Below, in pieces: positions 16,039 to 22,864 of a DNA stretch of 22,864 nucleotides (its first letter is position 1; each line of letters opens with the position of its first letter). The translations under genes were made by a program, and so were the position numbers. A model generated the notes under the pieces. It saw only the letters and a list, made by a program, of their open reading frames with translations, made no database searches and was not told the origin of the DNA. Origin of the DNA: FW021-bin31 sp964467635 (GTDB taxonomy: Bacteria > Bacteroidota > Bacteroidia > Chitinophagales > Chitinophagaceae); the NCBI GenBank assembly GCA_964467635.1, contig CAYXRN010000046.1, positions 1 to 22,864 of the forward strand, read 5' to 3'.

Positions 16039-17370
16039 TTATAAAATCGTGTTTAATTTTCCGGTTGACCGGAGTAGTTGATACCAGGACATTGCTGCAT
16101 CCGCCCGTGCTACCGCCAGGTCAACGAGTGATTTGTAGAGCATGGTTTGGGCATCAATGCGATCGGTGGTGGTAGCCAGCTGATTTTGATATTTTAATTC
16201 CATGATGCGGTCGTTCTCCCTGGCTTGTTTTACAGCGGTTTTTAATACGTCAATATGCTGCAAAGACTGCAGATAGGCGTGATAGTTTTTATTGACGGTG
16301 ATGCGGATTTTATCTGCTGTTGCAGCCTTCGATACATTGGTCTTGTATTGTTGGATGCGGGCTTCCGATACTTTATTCTTGGTGGTATAAAGGCTTCCTA
16401 TGTCCCAGCTCAGGTTAAGCCCGATAGTAACCGGAACAACATAGCTGTGCTTGGGTGGAAAGAACTGGCCACTGGGGTTCAGATAGTAGGTGTTTATCCC
16501 AGCACCTAATACCGGCAGCTTGCCTGCCTTAAGGCTTTTGATGTGCGTTTGATTGAGCTTTTGCTGTACCCCGTATACTTTCATATCCTTTCTGGTCTGA
16601 AGGGCCTCCTGGATAAAATAATCCAGATTTCCCACATCCGTTTGTTGTTGCACAATGCTATCTACCTGCAGCACGGTGGTTTCAGGTAGTCCGAGCAGCG
16701 TGATAAGCGCGTAGTTGGCTACGGTACGATTGTTTTGAAGGTCGATTAAAGTCAACCGGGCCTGTGACTTTTCCAGCCTGAAACGCAGGACATCGTTGAG
16801 GGTGGCCAGGCCCTGTTCTTTGAATTGAATGGTTTCTTCCAGCCGCCCTTGTATGTCCCGGATATTCTTCTGAATGATCTTGAGGTTCTGATCAATTTCA
16901 TAAAGGTTGATGTATGCGTGAATGACCGAGAGCATCACCCCTTCTTTGTCATGCGCCTTTTGCAATTGCGCCACCTTTTGCATGAGTTGCGCCGACGTTT
17001 TGGCGTAGCGCATTTTATTTCCGGCAAAGATGGCTTCATTGATGCTTAAAGTACCGATGTACATGGTAGAGGTTGCCGGAAGGTGTAAAGGCTTTTTCAT
17101 CAGGTCTTTAATCTGCAGGGTGCGGGTAAGAATAACCGCCTCACTACCCGTAAGACTTGCTTTCGCGGTCGGCAACTGGCGGTCTTTGGCTTGCGCCAAC
17201 TGGGTGATCGCCTGCTGCACTTTCGCTTCTGCAAGCATCAACTTTTTGCTGCTGTCAATACCCTGCGCTACGGCTTGTTTTAAGCTTAGGTGCAGACTGT
17301 CCTGTGCCATCGCGGCTATGCTCAATAACAGAATCAGAACTGTGGATACCGTATTTTTTAGTTTAAACAT
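16039..17370 (-). CDS. TolC-family outer membrane efflux protein
   Basis: 443 residues with a signal peptide (MFKLKNTVSTVLILLLSIAAMAQ, split here by its hydrophobic core at 9-21). The mature part has the repeated alpha-helical coiled coils of the TolC/OEP fold (LKQAVAQGIDSSKKLMLAEAKVQQA; LNDVLRFRLEKSQARLTLIDLQ; NLSWDIGSLYTTKNKVSEARIQ), in two similar halves. No N-terminal lipobox cysteine is present, so it is probably not acylated. Known role: trimeric channel through outer membrane and periplasm. It begins 9 bases after the tetR stop and is followed by the adaptor and pump genes, so the operon encodes a complete tripartite exporter. Confidence 0.94.
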   Translation of the reverse strand: MFKLKNTVSTVLILLLSIAAMAQDSLHLSLKQAVAQGIDSSKKLMLAEAKVQQAITQLAQAKDRQLPTAKASLTGSEAVILTRTLQIKDLMKKPLHLPATSTMYIGTLSINEAIFAGNKMRYAKTSAQLMQKVAQLQKAHDKEGVMLSVIHAYINLYEIDQNLKIIQKNIRDIQGRLEETIQFKEQGLATLNDVLRFRLEKSQARLTLIDLQNNRTVANYALITLLGLPETTVLQVDSIVQQQTDVGNLDYFIQEALQTRKDMKVYGVQQKLNQTHIKSLKAGKLPVLGAGINTYYLNPSGQFFPPKHSYVVPVTIGLNLSWDIGSLYTTKNKVSEARIQQYKTNVSKAATADKIRITVNKNYHAYLQSLQHIDVLKTAVKQARENDRIMELKYQNQLATTTDRIDAQTMLYKSLVDLAVARADAAMSWYQLLRSTGKLNTIL

Positions 17371-17379
17371 TTTCAGATT

Positions 17380-18006
17380 TTAATCTTTTAGTTCTAAATG
17401 GTTCAGCATCAGCGACTTTAAATGTGCTTTTAGTTTGGGACTTAGCTTCTTAAAATAATCCTCTTCATCTTTGTAATGCAGGCGCAACATCTGTTCGTAG
17501 AAAGGCTTTGACATGCTTACCTGGTAGATCGTGCCGATTAAGGAGCCGATGGTAAGGGTAATGTCTACTTTACGGAATACCTTTTTCCGCTGGCCTTCCT
17601 TGATGATCTCCTGTATAGTGGCAATATTGGTTCTTTTAATATCAATTAAAAGCTGTTTAATCTCTTCATCCTGAACGAGCGACATCTGTCGGCTCATAAT
17701 GGTATGAAACCGCCTGTTCCTAAGCAACTGATCTACATAGAAGTCAATGATGCGCTTGATTTTTTCCCTGGGATCCATATTGATGTCCTGCTTCAGGTTG
17801 CTCAAAAGGGCGCGAGACTGTTTGGTGCGGTTAAGCAACAAGGTCTGCAACAATTTCTCTTTGGAACCAAAATAATAGGAGATCATGGCCACATTCACCC
17901 CGGCGTTCGCAGCGATGTCCCGCACGGAAGTACCGACAAAGCCCTTCGTGGCAAAAAGTACTTCCGCCGCTTCCAGAATATCCGACTGCCGTTCATTTAA
18001 TTCCAT
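17380..18006 (-). CDS. TetR-family regulator of the efflux operon
   Basis: 208 residues. The N-terminal DNA-binding domain is typical (ILEAAEVLFATKGFVGTSVRDIAANAGVNVAMISYYFGSKEKLL, here described at residues 10-53; helix-turn-helix about 26-47). The rest is the variable helical ligand-binding and dimer domain. It is the first gene of the operon and is followed after 9 bases by the tolC-like gene, so it would be transcribed with the pump genes it controls. Two matching palindromes lie 31-63 bases before its start and overlap the probable promoter, the usual layout for autorepression relieved by a drug ligand. The ligand cannot be told from sequence. Confidence 0.94.
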   Translation of the reverse strand: MELNERQSDILEAAEVLFATKGFVGTSVRDIAANAGVNVAMISYYFGSKEKLLQTLLLNRTKQSRALLSNLKQDINMDPREKIKRIIDFYVDQLLRNRRFHTIMSRQMSLVQDEEIKQLLIDIKRTNIATIQEIIKEGQRKKVFRKVDITLTIGSLIGTIYQVSMSKPFYEQMLRLHYKDEEDYFKKLSPKLKAHLKSLMLNHLELKD

Positions 18007-18031
18007 TTCAAAATGATTTTGGTGGAAAATG

Positions 18032-18039
18032 CAAAATTA
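18032..18039 (-). promoter_or_regulatory. Probable -7 promoter element of the efflux operon
   Basis: TAATTTTG on the minus strand is a perfect TAnnTTTG, 25 bases before the tetR ATG at 18006. The right-hand end overlaps the first operator palindrome. Confidence 0.55.
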
Positions 18040-18069
18040 AACAAGTGTTTGATTTAAACGTTCGTTTAA
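18037..18069. promoter_or_regulatory. Tandem TetR operators
   Basis: Two 16-base palindromes of the same design: TTAAACAAGTGTTTGA (18037-18052, one mismatch between arms) and TTAAACGTTCGTTTAA (18054-18069, perfect). Both fit TTAAAC-N4-GTTTRA, with centres 17 bases apart, so two dimers could bind on nearly the same or opposite faces. They cover the -7 element and the DNA upstream of it, where bound TetR would block RNA polymerase. Confidence 0.75.
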
Positions 18070-18118
18070 GGCGGCGTTAACATTAGATTTACAAAAAAAG
18101 TGCTGAGGGCTTTCCTTA

Positions 18119-18148
18119 TAATTTCGCTATCTTAGTATAATGATAGCG
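18119..18148 (+). promoter_or_regulatory. Possible promoter and inverted repeat at the E1 gene start
   Basis: TAATTTCG (18119-18126) is a one-mismatch -7 element. Overlapping it, CGCTATC (18125-18131) and GATAGCG (18142-18148) form a perfect 7-base inverted repeat with a 10-base centre that includes the first two bases of the ATG at 18140 and ends just before the in-frame ATG at 18149. It may be an operator or a start-site hairpin. Confidence 0.4.
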
Positions 18149-20116
18149 ATGGAACAAGATAAGCTTGTAGACGTTTACCGCAAGCTGCTTTATCCCCGGA
18201 TGATAGAAGAAAAAATGTTGCATTTGCTCCGGCAGGGCAAAATTTCCAAATGGTTCAGCGGCATTGGTCAGGAGGCGATATCGGTAGGGGCTACACTGGC
18301 CATGTGCGAGGAGGAATGGATACTGCCCATGCACCGTAACCTGGGGGTCTTTACCACGAGAGGGGTGCCCCTGACGCGGCTGTTCAAGCAATGGCAGGGG
18401 CATCAGGATGGGTACAGCAAAGGCCGGGATCGTTCTTTTCATTTTGGCAGCCGTTCTTTCCATATTTGCGGAATGATCTCTCACCTGGGCCCCCAACTGT
18501 CCGTTGCGGATGGGATCGCCCTGGCCTATAAACTCAGCCGGGAGCATAAAGCCGTACTGGCGTTTACCGGCGAAGGCGGAACCAGTGAAGGAGAGTTTCA
18601 TGAAGCGCTCAACCTGGCTTCCGTCTGGCGTCTGCCGGTTATTTTTTTAATCGAGAACAATGGCTATGGCTTGAGCACACCGGTAAACGAACAATATAGT
18701 TGCAGGCGGCTCTCCGATAGGGCAGCAGGGTATGGCATGGAAGGGCTAACGATTGATGGCAATAACGTAACAGCAGTATATGCGGCTATAACCGGGGCAC
18801 GGCAAAAAGTCATTGAAACCGGACAGCCTGTGCTGGTGGAATGCATGACCTTCCGGATGCGCGGCCACGAAGAAGCCAGCGGTACCAAATACGTCCCCCC
18901 GCACCTCTTTGAAAAATGGCGACAAAAGGATCCGGTCCGGCAATTTGAGCTAAAGCTTCGGCAGGAAAACCAGTTAACGAAAGAGCAGCAGGCTACCATC
19001 CGTGCCGAGTTGGGCGCACAAATTGAAAGCGCGGTAAAGCCAGGGCTGAGGGACGCGCCCTTGCGGGTGTCTGTACCCGACGAATTAAAGGACGTCTACG
19101 CGCCGGTTCCCTCAGCGGAAAATGATGGGGAGGCACCCGCCTGTGGAGGAGCTTCAAAAATACGGTTTATTAACGCGGTTTCCGCGGCACTTGACCTCGC
19201 TATGCAGCGGTATGATAACTTGATCCTTATGGGACAGGATATTGCGGAATATGGCGGCGCCTTTAAAGTAACTAAAGGCTTAGTTACCAAATATGGGAAA
19301 GGCCGGGTCCGCAACACGCCTATTTGTGAAAGCGCTGTGCTGGGGGCGGCCCTGGGATTGTCTATAACGGGCTATAAAAGCGTGGTGGAAATGCAATTTG
19401 CTGACTTTATCAGTTGCGGCTTTAACCAGCTTGTCAACAACCTGGCCAAGATCCATTACCGGTGGGCCCAGCCGGCGGATGTGGTTATACGTATGCCCAC
19501 GGGCGGTAGTGTGAGAGCAGGTCCCTTCCACTCTCAAACCAATGAAGCATGGTTTGTACATACGCCGGGGCTGAAAGTTGTGTATCCGGCTACGCCCTAT
19601 GACGCAAAAGGATTGTTGCTCGCTGCTGTAGCAGATCCTAACCCGGTTTTGTTTTTTGAACATAAGGCCCTTTACCGGAGCCTGAGCGGCGACGTTCCTG
19701 ATGCTTTTTATACCTGCCCTATCGGGAAAGCCAGGCAGGTGCTTCAGGGCGACGAGCTGAGCATCATCACCTATGGGCTAGGAGTGCAATGGGCCTTGTC
19801 TTATGCGCAGCAGCATCCCGAACACGCTGTTGCTATTTTGGATCTGCGTACCTTGCTGCCACTGGATTACGACGCCATACGGGAAACCGTGCGCCGTACC
19901 GGCAAAGTGCTGGTCTTACACGAGGATACCTTAACAGGAGGGATAGGCGGCGAGATTGCGGCCTGGATCGCCGAGCATTGTTTTGAGTACCTGGACGCGC
20001 CGGTGACGCGCTGCGCCAGCCTGGATACCCCGGTGCCTTTTGCCGGGCCGCTTGAGCAGCAGTTCCTCGCGCTCAGCCGCCTGGAAGAGCAGGTGCGCGT
20101 GCTCTTAAGATACTGA
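18140..20116 (+). CDS. Branched-chain 2-oxoacid dehydrogenase E1, fused alpha and beta subunits
   Basis: 658 residues. Residues 1-312 are the E1 alpha part: the thiamine diphosphate motif begins at GEG (144-146) and ends at NN (173-174), with GEG rather than GDG as in branched-chain enzymes; RMRGHEE (about 239-245) is also typical. After a linker (about 313-338) residues 339-658 are E1 beta, with the conserved glutamate E397 (ICESAVLG) and VIRMPTGG. Known role: decarboxylation of 2-oxo acids from valine, leucine and isoleucine and transfer of the acyl group to lipoyl-E2; products feed acyl-CoA metabolism and branched fatty acid synthesis. The fused form is common in Bacteroidota. No E2 or E3 gene is in the window. 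The start could be the ATG at 18140 or at 18149. Pyruvate or acetoin specificity is less likely but not excluded. Confidence 0.92.
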   Translation: MIAMEQDKLVDVYRKLLYPRMIEEKMLHLLRQGKISKWFSGIGQEAISVGATLAMCEEEWILPMHRNLGVFTTRGVPLTRLFKQWQGHQDGYSKGRDRSFHFGSRSFHICGMISHLGPQLSVADGIALAYKLSREHKAVLAFTGEGGTSEGEFHEALNLASVWRLPVIFLIENNGYGLSTPVNEQYSCRRLSDRAAGYGMEGLTIDGNNVTAVYAAITGARQKVIETGQPVLVECMTFRMRGHEEASGTKYVPPHLFEKWRQKDPVRQFELKLRQENQLTKEQQATIRAELGAQIESAVKPGLRDAPLRVSVPDELKDVYAPVPSAENDGEAPACGGASKIRFINAVSAALDLAMQRYDNLILMGQDIAEYGGAFKVTKGLVTKYGKGRVRNTPICESAVLGAALGLSITGYKSVVEMQFADFISCGFNQLVNNLAKIHYRWAQPADVVIRMPTGGSVRAGPFHSQTNEAWFVHTPGLKVVYPATPYDAKGLLLAAVADPNPVLFFEHKALYRSLSGDVPDAFYTCPIGKARQVLQGDELSIITYGLGVQWALSYAQQHPEHAVAILDLRTLLPLDYDAIRETVRRTGKVLVLHEDTLTGGIGGEIAAWIAEHCFEYLDAPVTRCASLDTPVPFAGPLEQQFLALSRLEEQVRVLLRY

Positions 20117-20139
20117 ATGAACTTCCGCTCAGAAATTCG

Positions 20140-20147
20140 TAATTTTG
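20140..20147 (+). promoter_or_regulatory. Probable -7 promoter element of the P5C dehydrogenase gene
   Basis: TAATTTTG matches TAnnTTTG exactly and is preceded by TTCG as in the cassettes at 8772 and 10032. It lies 32 bases before the ATG at 20180, so the gene can be transcribed apart from the E1 gene upstream. Confidence 0.5.
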
Positions 20148-20179
20148 TGAGTGTTATTTAACTCCAAAACCTATATTAG

Positions 20180-21811
20180 ATGAACAACGCTTATTTTTAT
20201 TTTCCTCAACCGGAAAATGAACGGGTGATGAGTTTCGCCCCCGGTACGCCTGAAAGGGCCGAACTAAAAGAAAAACTCGCTGAACTCAAAAAGCAAGAGA
20301 CGGCCATTCCCATGATCATTGGCGGGAAGGAAGTGCATACCGACGAAAAGGTAGCTATTCACCCGCCTCACGAGTTGTCCCATACCCTGGGGTACTTTTC
20401 CAGGGGCCATAAAACGCAGGTCAAGGACGCTATAGCTTCCGCCCTCGCGGCCCGGCAAGCGTGGGCCGCCACAAGTTGGGAACACCGCGCCTCTATTTTT
20501 TTAAAAGCGGCGGAACTGCTTACCACTAAATACCGTGCGCTCAGCAATGCGGCTACGATGCTCGGACAAAGTAAAAACGCTTTCCAGGCGGAGATCGACG
20601 CGGTTTGTGAGTTGGCAGATTTCTTCCGTTTCAACGTACACTTTTTAAGTGACATTTACCGCCAGCAACCCAGTTCACCCAAGGGGGTCAACAACCGCAT
20701 GGAATACCGGCCGCTGGAAGGTTTTATTGCAGCAATCACGCCCTTTAATTTTAGCGCCATAGGAGCTAACCTGGCGATGGCGCCGGCTATGTGTGGCAAT
20801 GTAGTGGTATGGAAGCCTTCCGACACCCAAATTTATTCCGCGCATTTTTTCATGCGGATCATGAAAGAAGCGGGCCTGCCCGATGGGGTGGTCAATATGG
20901 TCTTCACCGACGGTCCGGAATTTGGAGAAAATTGCCTGGCGCATCCTGATTTTGCAGGCCTGCATTTCACGGGGTCTACCGCTACTTTCAAATACCTTTG
21001 GAAAGAAATAGGCAATAACATCAATACCTACAAAAGTTACCCGCGTATTGTGGGGGAAACCGGCGGTAAGGATTTTGTAGCGGTGCACAAAAGCGCGAAC
21101 GTCGATGAAGTGGTAGCCAATCTCGCCAGGGGAGCCTTTGAGTTCCAGGGACAGAAATGTTCCGCGGCATCCCGGGCCTACCTGCCTGCTAACCTGGCTG
21201 ATGAAATCAAAGAAAAGCTCATAGCGGAAGTAAAAACCATGCAGATGGGCGGACCGGAAAACTTTGGAAATTTTATCAACGCGGTCATTGATGAGCGGGC
21301 GTTCGATAAAATAAGCGGCTATATCCAGCAAGTCAAAGACAGCGAGGACGCCAAAATATTGACGGGTGGTCAGGTGGATAAATCTCAAGGCTATTTTATT
21401 GAGCCGACGGTTGTGGAGGCTGCCAGCCCCGACTTTTTGACGATGAAAGAAGAGATATTCGGCCCCGTACTCACCCTTTATGTCTATGAGGAAGATCAGT
21501 GGGAAGAAACGCTGGCGCTGGTTGACACGACTTCGGGTTATGCGCTGACGGGCGCTATCTTTGCGAAGGACCGGGCGGTCATTGAAACCAGCACAAAGCG
21601 GCTGGAAAACTGTGCCGGGAATTTTTACATCAATGACAAACCTACCGGAGCTGTAGTCGGCCAGCAACCCTTTGGCGGCGCGCGCGCTTCGGGCACCAAT
21701 GACAAAGCAGGTTCTATGATGAACCTTTATCGCTGGGTAAGCGCAAGAACCATTAAGGAGACTTTTGTTCCGGTAACCGATTACCGCTACCCGTTTTTGC
21801 AAGGGGAATAA
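20180..21811 (+). CDS. pruA: Delta-1-pyrroline-5-carboxylate dehydrogenase
   Basis: 543 residues, an aldehyde dehydrogenase of the P5C type, matching the length of stand-alone P5CDH rather than a PutA fusion. Visible key residues are N190 (TPFNF, oxyanion site), E293 (VGETGGKD, general base) and C327 (GQKCSAASR, nucleophile); the C-terminal EEIFGPVL and PFGGARASGTNDKAG motifs are characteristic of this subfamily. It oxidises glutamate-gamma-semialdehyde, formed from proline or ornithine, to glutamate with NAD+ in the cytoplasm. It follows the E1 gene by 63 bases in the same direction with its own likely promoter, and a strong terminator follows it. No proline dehydrogenase gene is in the window. 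Confidence 0.96.
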   Translation: MNNAYFYFPQPENERVMSFAPGTPERAELKEKLAELKKQETAIPMIIGGKEVHTDEKVAIHPPHELSHTLGYFSRGHKTQVKDAIASALAARQAWAATSWEHRASIFLKAAELLTTKYRALSNAATMLGQSKNAFQAEIDAVCELADFFRFNVHFLSDIYRQQPSSPKGVNNRMEYRPLEGFIAAITPFNFSAIGANLAMAPAMCGNVVVWKPSDTQIYSAHFFMRIMKEAGLPDGVVNMVFTDGPEFGENCLAHPDFAGLHFTGSTATFKYLWKEIGNNINTYKSYPRIVGETGGKDFVAVHKSANVDEVVANLARGAFEFQGQKCSAASRAYLPANLADEIKEKLIAEVKTMQMGGPENFGNFINAVIDERAFDKISGYIQQVKDSEDAKILTGGQVDKSQGYFIEPTVVEAASPDFLTMKEEIFGPVLTLYVYEEDQWEETLALVDTTSGYALTGAIFAKDRAVIETSTKRLENCAGNFYINDKPTGAVVGQQPFGGARASGTNDKAGSMMNLYRWVSARTIKETFVPVTDYRYPFLQGE

Positions 21812-21844
21812 CGTGCGATAAGTCTCAGGTTAAAAGTTAAGCTT

Positions 21845-21884
21845 AAAAAAACCGGATCGACTGTTTGCCGGTCCGGTTTTTTTT
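21845..21884. terminator. Bidirectional intrinsic terminator
   Basis: A-run plus ACCGGA (21851-21856) pairs with TCCGGT (21872-21877) followed by a run of eight T; the A7 and T8 tracts make it work on both strands. It lies between the convergent P5C dehydrogenase and malate dehydrogenase genes and would end both. Confidence 0.85.
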
Positions 21885-21899
21885 AAGGACTTCAGTCAG

Positions 21900-22838
21900 T
21901 TAAGCCAGCACATCCATATGATCCAGCACGCCCATCACTTCACGAACATGGCTGGCGGAAGCGTCCAGCAATGCCTTTTCTTCTTCATTCAGCTCCAATT
22001 CAATAACCTGTTCAATGCCGTTCCTGCCTAACATCACGGGAACACCCAGGTATATTTTTTCATAGCCATATTCGCCGGTCAGCCAGGCACAGCAGGGGAA
22101 GATGCGTTTTTCGTTTTTGCAGATGGCTTCTACCATTTGGGCAGCTGCAGCCCCGGGCGCGTACCAGGCGGAAGTACCCAGCAGGTTAACGATTTCCCCG
22201 CCTCCTTTCTTTGTTCTTTCAATAATGGCATTCAGCTTATCTTCCCTTACCAGCTCTGTAACGGGTATGCCCGCTACCGTGGTGTAGCGCGGCAAAGGAA
22301 CCATCGTATCACCATGGCCGCCCATGAGCACCGCCTGAATGTCTTTAGGAGAGCCGCCTATCTCTTCCGCCAGGAAAGCTTTGTAGCGGGCCGTATCCAG
22401 GATACCGGCCATTCCGAATACCCTGTTGTGGTCAAGTTTTGAAGTAAGATAAGCGCAGTACGTCATCACATCAAGTGGATTGGCTACAATCACGATGATG
22501 GCATCGGGAGACTGTTTTACTACATTTTCGGTAACAGATTTTACGATGGAAGCATTGGTGGAGATCAGGTCATCGCGGCTCATGCCAGGCTTGCGCGGAA
22601 TACCGGAAGTAATGACGACCACATCGCTGTCGGCGGTTTTGGCGTAATCGTTGGTGGCGCCGGTAAGCCGGGTACTGAAATAATTAATGGCCGCGCTTTC
22701 ATACATGTCAAGGGCCTTTCCTTCAGAAACGCCTTCTTTAATATCCAGTAGAACCACTTCTTCTAAAAAATCTTTTTGTGCCAGTACATTTGCACAGGTA
22801 GAGCCAACGTTTCCGGCTCCAACTACAGTAACTTTCAT
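21900..22838 (-). CDS. mdh: Malate dehydrogenase (LDH-like type)
   Basis: 312 residues, the usual size. The NAD-binding glycine motif is GAGNVG (7-12) and D32 at the end of the second strand indicates NAD rather than NADP. Malate specificity is shown by R82 in IPRKPGMSRDDL, where lactate dehydrogenases have glutamine; R88, D148 and R151 (LDTAR) and the catalytic H175 (GGHGD) are all present. It belongs to the lactate-dehydrogenase-like malate dehydrogenases known from Chlorobium and Bacteroidota. It interconverts malate and oxaloacetate in the TCA cycle, cytoplasmic. It is convergent with the P5C dehydrogenase gene and shares its terminator. Only 26 bases of upstream DNA are in the window, so its promoter can be judged only partly (a weak TAATTTTA on the minus strand at 22854-22861). 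Confidence 0.97.
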   Translation of the reverse strand: MKVTVVGAGNVGSTCANVLAQKDFLEEVVLLDIKEGVSEGKALDMYESAAINYFSTRLTGATNDYAKTADSDVVVITSGIPRKPGMSRDDLISTNASIVKSVTENVVKQSPDAIIVIVANPLDVMTYCAYLTSKLDHNRVFGMAGILDTARYKAFLAEEIGGSPKDIQAVLMGGHGDTMVPLPRYTTVAGIPVTELVREDKLNAIIERTKKGGGEIVNLLGTSAWYAPGAAAAQMVEAICKNEKRIFPCCAWLTGEYGYEKIYLGVPVMLGRNGIEQVIELELNEEEKALLDASASHVREVMGVLDHMDVLA

Positions 22839-22864
22839 CGTAATATGCTATTTTAAAATTATAA

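Noticed and set aside
20675..21802. Long minus-strand open frame (375 codons) opposite pruA
   Set aside because: It is antisense to a clearly recognised enzyme with all catalytic residues, and its peptide has no domain pattern; high GC third positions create such frames.
1..22864. CRISPR array, tRNA, rRNA, transposon ends or phage genes
   Set aside because: No regularly spaced repeats, cloverleaf-like segments, transposase or integrase motifs were seen by eye; a tRNA scan could not be run.

Overview
The window looks like chromosomal DNA of a Bacteroidota bacterium, probably Chitinophagaceae-like (inference). The signs are a SusC/RagA receptor, a fused branched-chain 2-oxoacid dehydrogenase E1, a Bacteroidota-style M1 aminopeptidase, many TAnnTTTG -7 promoter elements, and start codons without clear Shine-Dalgarno sequences. 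No rRNA, tRNA, CRISPR, transposase or phage gene was seen.

Left part (1-4535), visibly more AT-rich: the 5' end of a susC-like gene runs off the left edge on the minus strand. A 744-base regulatory gap separates it from a divergent AraC-family regulator. An SMP-30/gluconolactonase-like enzyme and two broken gene remnants follow on the minus strand. This has the look of the edge of a sugar-uptake locus, with an exact 20-base repeat in front of both susC and araC. Middle-left (4536-8671, minus): a carboxypeptidase-regulatory-domain membrane or secreted protein, an M1 metallopeptidase with a HEAT-like C-terminus, and a 200-residue protein of unknown function. Middle (8799-10767, plus): a compact set with an 82-residue unknown protein, a WYL-domain regulator and a four-TM membrane protein; a near-identical promoter cassette precedes the first and the last.

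10792-11616 is a two-domain universal stress protein. 11729-18006 is a five-gene minus-strand multidrug efflux operon in the order tetR, tolC-like, emrA-like, emrB-like 1, emrB-like 2, with two paralogous 14-TM pumps and one adaptor/outer-membrane pair. Two tandem palindromes of the form TTAAAC-N4-GTTTRA overlap its promoter and are very likely the TetR operators.

Right part (18140-22838) is central metabolism: a fused E1 alpha-beta of the branched-chain 2-oxoacid dehydrogenase, then delta-1-pyrroline-5-carboxylate dehydrogenase (both plus strand), a strong bidirectional terminator, and malate dehydrogenase on the minus strand. These connect branched-chain amino acid and proline breakdown to the TCA cycle.

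Most of the window is ordinary chromosome. The parts least explained by known families are the WYL operon (8799-10767), the 200-residue divergent protein beside it, and the gene debris at 3766-4308.
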